Of a stretch of 64,000 nucleotides of DNA, positions 26,453 to 34,579 are shown in pieces (positions within the stretch are counted from its first letter, which is position 1; every line of letters begins with the position of its first letter). This DNA comes from Acinetobacter sp. UBA3106 (GTDB taxonomy: Bacteria > Pseudomonadota > Gammaproteobacteria > Pseudomonadales > Moraxellaceae): the NCBI GenBank assembly GCA_002365595.1, contig DFAM01000017.1, positions 17,831 through 81,830 on the forward strand, read 5' to 3'. The position numbers and the translations under genes are program-made. The notes below the pieces were generated by a model. The model ran no database searches, was not told the origin of the DNA, and saw only the letters and a program-made list of their open reading frames with translations.

Positions 26453-26644
26453 TTGCAGAATTCGAGCGAAAGAGTTCATATAGTTATAGTCATAAGAAAG
26501 GATAAATTTTATTCTTTGGAAAACTCTGGCGATATTATGCAGTCAGTTCGACTTTCAGAAAAAGATGTATTTGGGCATTCATCATACCTAAAGAATAAAG
26601 TTGAAGAACACAAAACAGAATCTGATATGATAGCCCACACATAG
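26453..26644 (+). CDS. Doubtful short reading frame at the island end
   Basis: A 63-codon frame (TTG start) containing VIVIRKDKFYSLENSGDIMQ. It overlaps another short frame from ATG 26442 (MEIDCRIRAKEFI) and may be a fragment of the same prophage module. A terminator overlaps its stop. Weak support, no family. Confidence 0.25.
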   Translation: MQNSSERVHIVIVIRKDKFYSLENSGDIMQSVRLSEKDVFGHSSYLKNKVEEHKTESDMIAHT

Positions 26645-26656
26645 TGGGCTTTTATT
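26632..26656 (+). terminator. Intrinsic terminator closing the island
   Basis: AGCCCAC, loop ACATA, GTGGGCTTTTATTT. Confidence 0.8.
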
Positions 26657-26749
26657 TACCAACTTTTATCCAAACAACTCCCAAAATGGGTTTAAACGGG
26701 TAACTCAAAAACCCCAACAGAATTCTTTTATATATTTTAGTAGGTTACA

Positions 26750-27538
26750 GTGAAAATTGTCATTCTAAATAAACCTTATGACGTCCTCTCCCAATTCCGT
26801 AAAGACGAAGCACACATGACGATGTCTGACTTCGTAGACGACTCAACCTTGCGTTTAGCGGGTCGTCTTGATATGGACTCTGAAGGTTTAGTATTTTTAA
26901 CCGATCACGGCGGTTTAAACCAGTACATCACTAACCCGGCCAATAAGAAGTTTAAAACTTATCTGGTACAGGTTGAAGGTGATGTAACTGAAGAAGCGCT
27001 TGAACAGCTTCGTAAAGGTGTTGAACTTAAAGATGGCATCACTCTTCCAGGCAAAGCCATTAAGGTTCAACAGCCTGAATGGTTATGGGATCGTGATCCA
27101 CCTGTTCGTTTCCGCGCGTCTGTGCCTACCTCTTGGGTTGAAATTTCAATCTGTGAGGGCCGTAACCGTCAAGTTCGTCGTATGACTGCTGCTGTAGGCT
27201 TTCCAACTTTACGTTTGATTCGTACTAAAATTGGTTCAATTGATCTTGTTCAGTTGGGTTTACAACCGGGTGAAACCAAAGAAATCGAACCGTTGTTATA
27301 CCCGGACTTTAAAGATGTACCTGCGGAAGAGCCTTACCGTTCACGTTCTTATGTGAAAAAACCGGGCGGTACAGGCGGCAAGCCAATGGTTCGTAAGAAT
27401 AAAGATGGCTCAGTTAAAAAATCCGGGACTAAACGTATCTGGCAAATGGATGAAAGCGAGAAACCACGTCGTAAGACCAATGGTACAACGCGTCCGAATA
27501 GCAAAGCGCCGCGCGGTCGGGGGCGTGGTCGCGGTTAA
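26750..27538 (+). CDS. rluE: 23S rRNA pseudouridine synthase, RluE type
   Basis: The 262-residue protein starts directly with MKIVILNKPYDVLSQF, has the catalytic GRLDMDSEGLVFLTD (Asp near 40), NKKFKTYLV, and the C-terminal-domain NRQVRRMTAAVGFPTLRLIR. Like E. coli RluE, which modifies U2457, it lacks an S4 domain. The last 65 residues are a basic Lys/Arg/Gly tail ending in RGRGRGRG, likely RNA-binding. The start is GTG 26750; the displaced relic upstream has ATG. The gene abuts the degraded insertion, so its promoter may come from the island. Confidence 0.92.
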   Translation: MKIVILNKPYDVLSQFRKDEAHMTMSDFVDDSTLRLAGRLDMDSEGLVFLTDHGGLNQYITNPANKKFKTYLVQVEGDVTEEALEQLRKGVELKDGITLPGKAIKVQQPEWLWDRDPPVRFRASVPTSWVEISICEGRNRQVRRMTAAVGFPTLRLIRTKIGSIDLVQLGLQPGETKEIEPLLYPDFKDVPAEEPYRSRSYVKKPGGTGGKPMVRKNKDGSVKKSGTKRIWQMDESEKPRRKTNGTTRPNSKAPRGRGRGRG

Positions 27539-27551
27539 TTATATTCTTTTA

Positions 27552-27581
27552 CAAAAGGGTGCTCCATGCGCCCTTTTTTTA
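27552..27581 (+). terminator. rluE terminator
   Basis: AAAAGGGTGC, TCCA, TGCGCCCTTTTTTT; 13 bases past the stop. Confidence 0.85.
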
Positions 27582-27648
27582 TAGCTAATGCAAAAATACA
27601 GGTGTCTTATATAAGGTAGACCGATTTAAAGTTTGAATTGAAGTCAGC

Positions 27649-28050
27649 ATGATGAAAATATCCATTCTTTCCATTTCAATCGCCAGTTTTTCGACTGTGA
27701 TTTTTGCTCAAAATCCTTTAAGTGTTCATGTCTTGAATCTGGATACAGGTTTACCTGCGTCAAATGTAGCGGTGGTTTTGGAAGCACAGCAAGGTGATAA
27801 ATGGACCAAGCTTAATGAAGCGAAAACCAATAGTGAAGGCCGGATTACGGACTTATATCCCAAAGATACCAATCTTCAGAAAGGCATTTATAAAGTGACC
27901 TTTAAAACCGGCGACTGGTTTAAGGCAAAAAATCAGCGTTCTTTCTTTCCGGAAGTACCTGTAGTATTTGTAATTGATGGCAGCTTAGAACATTACCATA
28001 TTCCGCTGTTATTAAGTCCTTATGGTTATTCAACCTATCGGGGGAATTGA
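27649..28050 (+). CDS. Secreted transthyretin-like protein / 5-hydroxyisourate hydrolase
   Basis: The 133-residue protein has a signal peptide (MMKISILSISIASFSTVIFA) and a transthyretin fold: LSVHVLNLDTGLPASNVAV at the start of the mature part, a central TNSEGRITDL, FFPEVPVVFVI, and the diagnostic C-terminal YHIPLLLSPYGYSTYRG. Enzymes of this group hydrolyse 5-hydroxyisourate in uric acid breakdown; catalytic His (VHVL), Arg (GRI) and the C-terminal YRG tetrapeptide-like end are present. No other purine-catabolism gene is nearby, so the periplasmic role is inferred. Confidence 0.85.
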   Translation: MMKISILSISIASFSTVIFAQNPLSVHVLNLDTGLPASNVAVVLEAQQGDKWTKLNEAKTNSEGRITDLYPKDTNLQKGIYKVTFKTGDWFKAKNQRSFFPEVPVVFVIDGSLEHYHIPLLLSPYGYSTYRGN

Positions 28051-28185
28051 CTAAAAAACACTCTGCTTAAAGGAAACTATTTAATGATAGTTGTTCATTT
28101 TTATAGAACTTAACAAACTCAATTGGGTCAATTAAATCGCATTTCCTTCTGACAAACCTGCCAGAAAATCATCCTGTTCACTTAA

Positions 28186-28287
28186 CTATGATGACGATGT
28201 TAATCCTCCAAAAATCCAAAATACGCCAATTACAGCTAACCAAACTACTGTAATTCCGACGCCCCAATTCAAACTTTTCTTATTCAT
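28186..28287 (-). CDS. 33-residue membrane microprotein
   Basis: ATG 28287 encodes MNKKSLNWGVGITVVWLAVI followed by GVFWIFGGLTSSS: a lysine start, one aromatic-rich membrane helix, then a polar end. This layout is usual for bacterial single-helix microproteins. The ribosome site is weak and no family is recognised. Confidence 0.4.
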   Translation of the reverse strand: MNKKSLNWGVGITVVWLAVIGVFWIFGGLTSSS

Positions 28288-28328
28288 TATCTATTAAAAA
28301 TTCTCACAAAATTTTGATACACGTAAAC

Positions 28329-28424
28329 GTCATCTGCTGCTGTTCGAGGCAGGACGACTTTGATCATTAAAGTTTCTGCGACCCCTTAAATTAGTAATTT
28401 ACTTTGCCGAGTTCAGCAGATGAC
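28329..28424. repeat. Inverted repeat with long spacer
   Basis: GTCATCTGCTG (28329-28339) and CAGCAGATGAC (28414-28424) are exact reverse complements 74 bases apart, with further partial pairing inside (TTCGAGGCA against TTGCCGAG). The rest of the 28050-28565 interval holds only the microprotein and a terminator. Confidence 0.5.
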
Positions 28425-28513
28425 AATGGTTTTGGTTACTTTTGACGAAACAAAACTAACTCGAACCGAAGGTTTAGCTTCAATTTCGAAAAATTTGCCA
28501 AGAACTAAACATA

Positions 28514-28541
28514 AAAAACCGATGCCTAAGCACCGGTTTTA
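28514..28541 (-). terminator. Terminator of the M61 peptidase gene
   Basis: On the minus strand AAAACCGG, loop TGCTTAGGCA, CCGGTTTT-like pairing (AAAACCGGTGC / GCATCGGTTTT with one mismatch) and T-run, 25 bases past the stop. Confidence 0.8.
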
Positions 28542-28565
28542 CATGGTTTTTATACAGCTTGCAAA

Positions 28566-30269
28566 TTAAGCGTTTAACCACTTCTCTGCTTTGGCCTGAT
28601 CTTCAACTTTCAGCTCGACTTCACTCAATTCAGAACCACCGGCCTGAACTTCAAAAGTCATCAATTCATCACGGCGGAAAGCATGAACGGTATAACTACC
28701 TTCCTGCTTCGCATATTTTTCTAGCAGTTTACTGGTCGCTTTCAAGCCATCAATTGCAACAATCACATCATTGGCAGACAAGCCAGCCTGAACAGCTGCT
28801 CCATCTCGACGCGCTTGTTGAATCACCACGCCTTCAGGTTTATCGGCAAGCTTTAAACCAAATGGCAAAGACTTGTCATTTTTAACGTTAAAACTTAAAC
28901 CGAACTCAGGAAGCAACTGATCTAGCGGCAATTCATCTGTGGTATTGATCAAATGATTGATCTGTTCAAGCCAGTTATCACCCGTCAATTCATTACACAA
29001 TTCAAAGATGGTGCGCTCATGCACTTGAACACCATTTTGCGCATTTTTATACAATTTACGCATTAAGGCATCCAGGCTTGAACCGCGTAAACGCAAGCCT
29101 AAATCTAAGCAAAGCGCCACTAAACAACCTTTGTTGTAGTAGCTGGTACCGGCATTATTCGAGTTTTCATCCTGGCGGTAGAATTTCACCCAGGCATCAA
29201 AACTTGAATCCGCAACACTTTGAATCGCACGTCCCGGATTTTGTAAATAGCGGTCAATCTGTGTCTTTAATAATTTCAGATAGGATTCTTGAGAAATTAT
29301 ACCGCTACGCAGCAAAATCAGGTCGTCATAATAAGAAGTGAAACCTTCAAAAATCCATAATAATGAAGTGTAGCCTTCTTTGTTTAAATCATAATTGACG
29401 AAATTTTCAGGACGAATAAATTTGACCAGCCAGGAATGGAAATATTCATGACTACATAAACCCAGAAAACGCTGATAATCCGCAGAGGGTTCAGCAGGTT
29501 CATCAGCTTTAGGCAAGTCATCACGCGGGGTAATCAGACTGGTACTGTTCGGATGCTCCAAACCGCCATAACTATTACCGGTCGCCATGGTCATAAAGGT
29601 ATAGTCGCTAAATGGTGCCGAACCGAACATTGAAATTTCGGTACTACAGATTTTTTCAATATCTTGCTGCATACGCACGGCGTTCATGGCATGTTTGCCA
29701 GACACCACAAATTCATGCGCAATTCCATTGGCTTCAAAGCTAAAGCGCGTTTGCTCTGCCAGCTCAAATGGTGAATCAATCAACTGGGCATAGTTTTCAG
29801 CTTTTAAGGTATAACGCCCTTTAACCAGACTTTTAGAAGCTAAGCCGGTAGCCAATTGAAAATGCTTCAGCTCATCCGGAAGGAACACTTCAACCTCAAC
29901 CGCTTTATCTTCCTGCCCTTCTAGTCCCAAGCACGCACAGGCCGGATTCACATAAAGTCGGGTTTGATCGACATAGGCGCCACGTACAGATAAATCATAA
30001 GCATAGACATCATATTCCACCGTAATCAGCTCATGATCGGTATTAAATAGGCGCCATTTATTCTTTTCAAATTTCTGGATTTTTAAAATGCGTCCATCTT
30101 CATCATAAGCACGAACTGACTCAATATGCTTTGAAAATTCACGAATCAGATAGCTACCTGGAATCCAGGTCGGTAAAGAAAGGACTTGTGTCGGGTCTGC
30201 TAAAAAGCGAACTGTCACGTGAATTAAATGCTGACGATAATCGTCAAATTCGATTTGATAATGCAACAT
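28566..30269 (-). CDS. M61-family metallopeptidase with PDZ domain (glycyl aminopeptidase-like)
   Basis: The 567-residue protein has an N-terminal beta domain (LPTWIPGSYLIREFSKHIE near 35), a thermolysin-like catalytic region with HEYFHSW near residue 274 followed by LWIFEGFTSYYDDL carrying the third zinc ligand Glu, and a C-terminal PDZ segment (GVVIQQARRDGAAVQAGLSA). No signal peptide is seen, so it is probably cytoplasmic, like the Sphingomonas glycyl aminopeptidase. ATG 30269 is preferred to the in-frame TTG 30278. It stands alone. Confidence 0.9.
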   Translation of the reverse strand: MLHYQIEFDDYRQHLIHVTVRFLADPTQVLSLPTWIPGSYLIREFSKHIESVRAYDEDGRILKIQKFEKNKWRLFNTDHELITVEYDVYAYDLSVRGAYVDQTRLYVNPACACLGLEGQEDKAVEVEVFLPDELKHFQLATGLASKSLVKGRYTLKAENYAQLIDSPFELAEQTRFSFEANGIAHEFVVSGKHAMNAVRMQQDIEKICSTEISMFGSAPFSDYTFMTMATGNSYGGLEHPNSTSLITPRDDLPKADEPAEPSADYQRFLGLCSHEYFHSWLVKFIRPENFVNYDLNKEGYTSLLWIFEGFTSYYDDLILLRSGIISQESYLKLLKTQIDRYLQNPGRAIQSVADSSFDAWVKFYRQDENSNNAGTSYYNKGCLVALCLDLGLRLRGSSLDALMRKLYKNAQNGVQVHERTIFELCNELTGDNWLEQINHLINTTDELPLDQLLPEFGLSFNVKNDKSLPFGLKLADKPEGVVIQQARRDGAAVQAGLSANDVIVAIDGLKATSKLLEKYAKQEGSYTVHAFRRDELMTFEVQAGGSELSEVELKVEDQAKAEKWLNA

Positions 30270-30450
30270 AATGGGCAATATAAAATTTAAAAAAGTTAAC
30301 TTAACGATTAGCTTAGCATTTTTTTACCAAGCAATGCTGAACTGTCTTAATTGTCTACAATTCCGACTAGCCATTCACTAAAAAAAGGCATAGCATGCCT
30401 CATATTTTTTGTATTTTTACTGTCAATGGATTGGCAAATAAGGAATATCA

Positions 30451-31761
30451 TTGAAAGCTGTCATCTACCTCCTCGCATCACTCAGTTTATTGTGCTCCAC
30501 GATAGGCAATGCTGCATTACTGAACCTTGTACCTGAAAGTGTTGAAGCTCCTGCATGGACCATTCTAGATACCCAGTCTGGACAAGTCATTGCTGAACAC
30601 AATAGTCATGAGCAACGCGCACCGGCATCCATGACCAAAATGATGGTTGCCTACATTGCACTCAAAGAAATTGCAGCAGATCATTTGAAAAAGGATGAAA
30701 TCATCACAGCTACACCGGTAGTAAAAATGGTGCAGTGGGATGAGTCACAAATGTATCTGAAAGAAGGTGAACAGATTACTGTAGATCAGCTTCTAGCGGG
30801 TTTAATCGTGATGTCAGCCAATGATGCTGCGGTGACGTTGGCTGAGCGCATTTCAGGTACTGTGCCGGCTTTTATTGAACGCATGAATTTAGAGGCAAAA
30901 GCTTTAGGGATGAATGATACCCATTTTGCCAATGCACCAGGCGTGACCATGCCAGATCATTACTCATCTGCTCATGACATGGCGTTACTGGGTCAGGCTC
31001 TGACAGCTGAAACGCCTGAATACCTGCATTATTCAGTGATGCCAAGTTTCAGTTATAACCAGCGTTTTCATCGTGCAACCAACTTGGCGCTTAAATTTGA
31101 CCCAAGTGTAGATGGTTTAAAAACCGGCTTTACCAAAGCTGCGGGATATAACCTGGCATTGACTGCACACCGCCCTACCGCTAATCCTGAACTGCCTGAA
31201 CGTCGCCTGATTGTGGTGGTGATGGGAACCCAAAATGCTTTAAAACGTGCTGAAATTGCCCATACCCTGCTAAATATGGCGTATACCTATACTCGTAATG
31301 AAGTAGCCATTAAAGACAAACAGCTGATTGCTGAATTACCGGTCATTAAATCCACGTTAAAAATGTTTAAACTGGAAACCAGTAAACCGCAAATTGTGAC
31401 CACATCTTTATACGATCAACCTTATGCCATTGACCTAAAAACCTATGATACGGTCAATCAGCGAATTATGTTGAATACGGGCAATGGAACAATTCAAACC
31501 ATAGAACCTTTACAAGAAACCAAAACTCACTTAAATGTCGAAATTAAAGAAAAGCTCCTGACTGCTCCTGTCGCTCAGGTTATGCAACTGGCAACCGTGC
31601 ATGTTTATCAAAATAATCAGCTGATTCGCACCATTGCCATTGAAGATGATGTGCAAATTGAAGAAGCCAATTTCTTCCAGAAAATTGCGATATGGTTTAA
31701 ACAGCTTTTCAGTTTTTTCTCAAGTGAAGAGATTGAAGTCAAAACTTATCCTCTAGGCTAA
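30451..31761 (+). CDS. dacC: D-alanyl-D-alanine carboxypeptidase (PBP5/6-type)
   Basis: The 436-residue low-mass penicillin-binding protein trims the terminal D-Ala from peptidoglycan stem peptides. Signal peptide to residue 21; active-site SMTK (Ser60-Lys63), SAN (122-124) and KTG near 225. A C-terminal beta domain precedes an amphipathic membrane-binding helix (FFQKIAIWFKQLFSFF), usual for PBP5/6. The TTG start at 30451 is supported by AAGGAA six bases upstream and by the signal peptide beginning there. Length is somewhat above the 400 residues of E. coli DacA/C. Confidence 0.92.
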   Translation: MKAVIYLLASLSLLCSTIGNAALLNLVPESVEAPAWTILDTQSGQVIAEHNSHEQRAPASMTKMMVAYIALKEIAADHLKKDEIITATPVVKMVQWDESQMYLKEGEQITVDQLLAGLIVMSANDAAVTLAERISGTVPAFIERMNLEAKALGMNDTHFANAPGVTMPDHYSSAHDMALLGQALTAETPEYLHYSVMPSFSYNQRFHRATNLALKFDPSVDGLKTGFTKAAGYNLALTAHRPTANPELPERRLIVVVMGTQNALKRAEIAHTLLNMAYTYTRNEVAIKDKQLIAELPVIKSTLKMFKLETSKPQIVTTSLYDQPYAIDLKTYDTVNQRIMLNTGNGTIQTIEPLQETKTHLNVEIKEKLLTAPVAQVMQLATVHVYQNNQLIRTIAIEDDVQIEEANFFQKIAIWFKQLFSFFSSEEIEVKTYPLG

Positions 31762-31823
31762 TTACGTGAAATTTCTTTACGTTATGTAAGCTGTACAACA
31801 ATCTGAACAAAAGCAATGAATTG

Positions 31824-31857
31824 AAGATGGCATATTAAGGCCATCTTTTTTTTTCGT
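31824..31857 (+). terminator. dacC terminator
   Basis: AAGATGGC, loop ATATTAAG, GCCATCTT followed by seven more T. Confidence 0.92.
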
Positions 31858-31883
31858 CTTGAAAATAATAAATAGGTCCCAAA

Positions 31884-33185
31884 ATGAGTAATCTACATAA
31901 AATTGTTATTGTGGGTGGCGGTGCTGGTGGTTTAGAACTTGCGACCCAGTTGGGTAATAGTTTAGGTAAAAATCATAAAGCAAAAATCACGCTTGTGGAT
32001 CAGAAACTGACCCATATCTGGAAACCGCTTTTACATGAAATTGCTGCCGGCAGCCTCAATCCACATGCCGAAGAAACCAATTATTTTGCGCATGCCGCCA
32101 AACATCATTATGAGTTTGTTTTAGGCAGTTTGACGCAGGTCGACCCAGCTGCCAAACACATTATTCTTGAAACAGCGCAGTTATCCAAACCCGCTCAGAC
32201 TGAACCAGATTCAGGGCAAAAGAAGATTCAGCTGGATTATGACACCCTGATTATTGCCGTGGGTTCAACCTCGAACGACTTTAATACTGAAGGCGTCAAA
32301 CAGCACTGCCATTTTTTGGACAGTCGTAAACAGGCCGATATCTTTCATCAAGATTTACTGCACTTATATCTTGAAGCGCAAAATCAAGAGACAACACGCG
32401 CCTTAAATATTGCCATTATTGGTGCAGGTGCAACCGGTATAGAACTTGCTGCCGAACTGTATCAGGCCAAACAAACCTTCTTTAAATACGGGCTAAATAA
32501 AATTGACCCAAAAAATGTCAATATTACCGTGATTGAAGCTGCTGACCGGATATTGCCTGCACTTTCTGAAACGGTAGCCAAGCATACCAGTCATCAACTT
32601 GAGCAATTTGGAATTCAGGTGTTGACCAAACATCGGGTGGCTAAAGTCGATCAGGACAAAGTCTATTTTGCCGATGGCAGCGCTATCGATGCAGAGCTGA
32701 AAGTCTGGGCCGCAGGAATTAAAGCTCCAGCTGTGCTAGAAAAGTTGACGGACTTTCAGAAGGACAATATTCACCGCCTTAGAGTGTATGCAACGCTGCA
32801 AACTTTATCTGATCCGAATGTCTTTGCATTTGGTGATTGTGCCCATTGCCAGCCTGCTGCAGATGAGCCGGTACTGGGTCCACGTGCTCAAGTCGCCAGC
32901 CAGCAAGCCAGTTTCCTGCTTGAAGCAATGAAAGCTCGCATTCAAGGCAAGCCACAACCGATGTTCAAATTTTCCGACAAGGGTTCACTGGTGTCATTAA
33001 GCCACAATAAAGCAGTGGGAGAATTACTCGGCCAAGTGAATGTCCAAGGTTTACTGGCAAAAACCATGTATATCTCGTTATATCGCCTGCATCAGGCAGC
33101 GATTCATGGTTATACCCATGCAGGACTTTTGACAGCTAAAGATTTTGTCACAAGAAAAACGGGACCAAAGATAAAATTGCATTGA
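31884..33185 (+). CDS. ndh: Type II NADH dehydrogenase (NDH-2)
   Basis: The 433-residue flavoprotein passes electrons from NADH to quinone without proton pumping. FAD site VIVGGGAGGLELATQLG at the N terminus, NAD site AIIGAGATGIELAAEL near 175, the second flavin motif VFAFGDCAHC near 315 and a quinone-end DKGSLVSLSHNKAVG near 370. A C-terminal membrane-binding region follows. It is peripheral on the inner face of the membrane. It is flanked by terminators and so monocistronic. Confidence 0.92.
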   Translation: MSNLHKIVIVGGGAGGLELATQLGNSLGKNHKAKITLVDQKLTHIWKPLLHEIAAGSLNPHAEETNYFAHAAKHHYEFVLGSLTQVDPAAKHIILETAQLSKPAQTEPDSGQKKIQLDYDTLIIAVGSTSNDFNTEGVKQHCHFLDSRKQADIFHQDLLHLYLEAQNQETTRALNIAIIGAGATGIELAAELYQAKQTFFKYGLNKIDPKNVNITVIEAADRILPALSETVAKHTSHQLEQFGIQVLTKHRVAKVDQDKVYFADGSAIDAELKVWAAGIKAPAVLEKLTDFQKDNIHRLRVYATLQTLSDPNVFAFGDCAHCQPAADEPVLGPRAQVASQQASFLLEAMKARIQGKPQPMFKFSDKGSLVSLSHNKAVGELLGQVNVQGLLAKTMYISLYRLHQAAIHGYTHAGLLTAKDFVTRKTGPKIKLH

Positions 33186-33321
33186 AATTTCCAAAATCGT
33201 CCCCAATATTAACAAAACGCCATAAATGAGTGGGAAAAATGCAGATTTTTGCTAAATCTAGTCTACAAAACCCGCTTTTCACTTTATGATGTATCCTTAA
33301 AAAATTGAATGGATCAATAAC

Positions 33322-33804
33322 ATGACTGCTATTGCAAATGACCTCGTGGTTTCTTTCCACTACACGTTGACTAACGCAGAGGGCGAAACTCTCGACCAAT
33401 CACAAGGTGAGCCACTTGCATATTTGCACGGTGCGGGTAACATCATCCCTGGTTTAGAAAACGCTTTGGTAGGCAAAACTGTTGGTGAAAAATTCACTGT
33501 AAACGTTCCTGCTGCTGAAGGTTATGGTGAATACAACCCTAACCTCGTACAAGAAGTTCCAGCTCAAATGTTCCAAGGTGTGGACAACATCCAACCTGGT
33601 ATGCAATTCCAGGCTCAAACTGATGATGGCGTTCAAATCGTGACTGTTAAAGCGGTTGAAGGCGACAACGTTGTTGTCGATGCTAACTTCCCACTTGCTG
33701 GTCAAGATTTAACTTTCGAAGTTGAAATCGTTGAAATTCGTGAAGCTTCTGCTGAAGAATTAGAACACGGTCACGTACACGGCGCTGGTGGTCATCACCA
33801 CTAA
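33322..33804 (+). CDS. slyD: FKBP-type peptidyl-prolyl isomerase SlyD
   Basis: The 160-residue protein has the FKBP halves VVSFHYTLTNAEGETLDQS and LVGKTVGEKFTVNVPAAEGYGEY (read in parts) around an inserted chaperone flap, and ends in a His-rich tail GHVHGAGGHHH that should bind nickel, as in SlyD. The tail is shorter and poorer in cysteine than E. coli SlyD. It acts as a folding helper and possibly in nickel delivery. Own terminator. Confidence 0.92.
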   Translation: MTAIANDLVVSFHYTLTNAEGETLDQSQGEPLAYLHGAGNIIPGLENALVGKTVGEKFTVNVPAAEGYGEYNPNLVQEVPAQMFQGVDNIQPGMQFQAQTDDGVQIVTVKAVEGDNVVVDANFPLAGQDLTFEVEIVEIREASAEELEHGHVHGAGGHHH

Positions 33805-33820
33805 GATCGGTACGATCGTA

Positions 33821-33850
33821 AAAGGCAAAGTTTTTACTTTGCCTTTTTTA
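33821..33850 (+). terminator. slyD terminator
   Basis: AAAGGCAAAG, TTTTTA, CTTTGCCTTTTTTA. Confidence 0.92.
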
Positions 33851-34013
33851 TTGTCCTCAATTTTTTAAACTCATTTAATCGCCCTAAAATTTGCTTATAT
33901 TGAGCAAGCTCATATGGTACATCATCATGCACCTGACCTGTGTCGTTTCAGCATTTATGACGGGCTATCTGGAGAAAATGAGTGAATAATAATTGCTGTG
34001 ATGAACTATTAAA

Positions 34014-34044
34014 AATGCCCCTGATTTTGGGGCTTTTTATTTTA
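34014..34044. terminator. Terminator between slyD and rnk
   Basis: GCCCC, loop TGATTTT, GGGGC with T-rich sequence on both sides; six bases past the rnk stop. Confidence 0.8.
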
Positions 34045-34049
34045 ATCGA

Positions 34050-34454
34050 TTATAAATAATGGCCTTCTCTTTCTGGCTGATACATCACCTTTTCAATTTT
34101 GACCTTCATTAAATGACCATCTGGCTGCGGCCATTCAATTTCCTGACCTTCAGCCAATCCTAAAATGGCTGCACCGACTGGAGCAAGTACATTGACCTGC
34201 CCTTTCTCACCCATAAATTCATGCGGATAAACCAGGGTAATAATGGTCGGTTCATTCGAAGGCGCAATAGTAATCTGTACCCGTGCATTCATAGTCACGA
34301 CATTAGAGGGTATATCTTGGGGTGCAACGACTTCGGCACGTGCCAGTTCATCTTCCAGATGTTGCATGGTTGGAGTCAGTTTCGACTGATGCTCAAGCAT
34401 CGTTTCTAAACGCTCAAGATCTTGTTGTGAAATAATAATTACCGGTCTTTGCAT
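34050..34454 (-). CDS. rnk: Rnk-type regulator of nucleoside diphosphate kinase (GreA/B-fold)
   Basis: The 134-residue protein pairs a short N-terminal helical hairpin (DLERLETMLEHQSKLTP) with a GreA/GreB C-terminal domain (VTMNARVQITIAPSNEPTII, VYPHEFMGEKGQVNVLAPVG, and AILGLAEGQEIEW). Rnk binds RNA polymerase without the long coiled-coil anti-backtracking finger. ATG 34454 is chosen because GAGGA lies 9 bases upstream; ATG 34463 would abut it. Confidence 0.85.
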   Translation of the reverse strand: MQRPVIIISQQDLERLETMLEHQSKLTPTMQHLEDELARAEVVAPQDIPSNVVTMNARVQITIAPSNEPTIITLVYPHEFMGEKGQVNVLAPVGAAILGLAEGQEIEWPQPDGHLMKVKIEKVMYQPEREGHYL

Positions 34455-34579
34455 ATTCAACATCCTCTTTTTTACACTTTTTTTTCAGTCAGCAATAATA
34501 AGGCTGTCTATACGGTTGATTTAAAATTAATTTCAAGTATACATATGTATATAAATAATTACTTTACAAGAATAATACG

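Larger units (their letters stand above)
23394..26749. mobile_element. Degraded genomic insertion (prophage-like) between icd and rluE
   Basis: The left boundary is a relic of the first codons of rluE at 23394 and the right boundary is the functional rluE start at 26750. The 20-base direct repeats (23397 and 26753, 18/20 identical) look like attachment sites. Between them are microproteins, frameshifted prophage-type coding remnants, many terminators, and three candidate sRNAs. The DNA is more AT-rich than the flanks and no integrase survives. Confidence 0.6.

Noticed and set aside
23200..26750. Direct CRISPR-like repeats in the island
   Set aside because: The only repeats are two diverged copies about 810 bases apart with promoter and terminator elements, not regularly spaced arrays.
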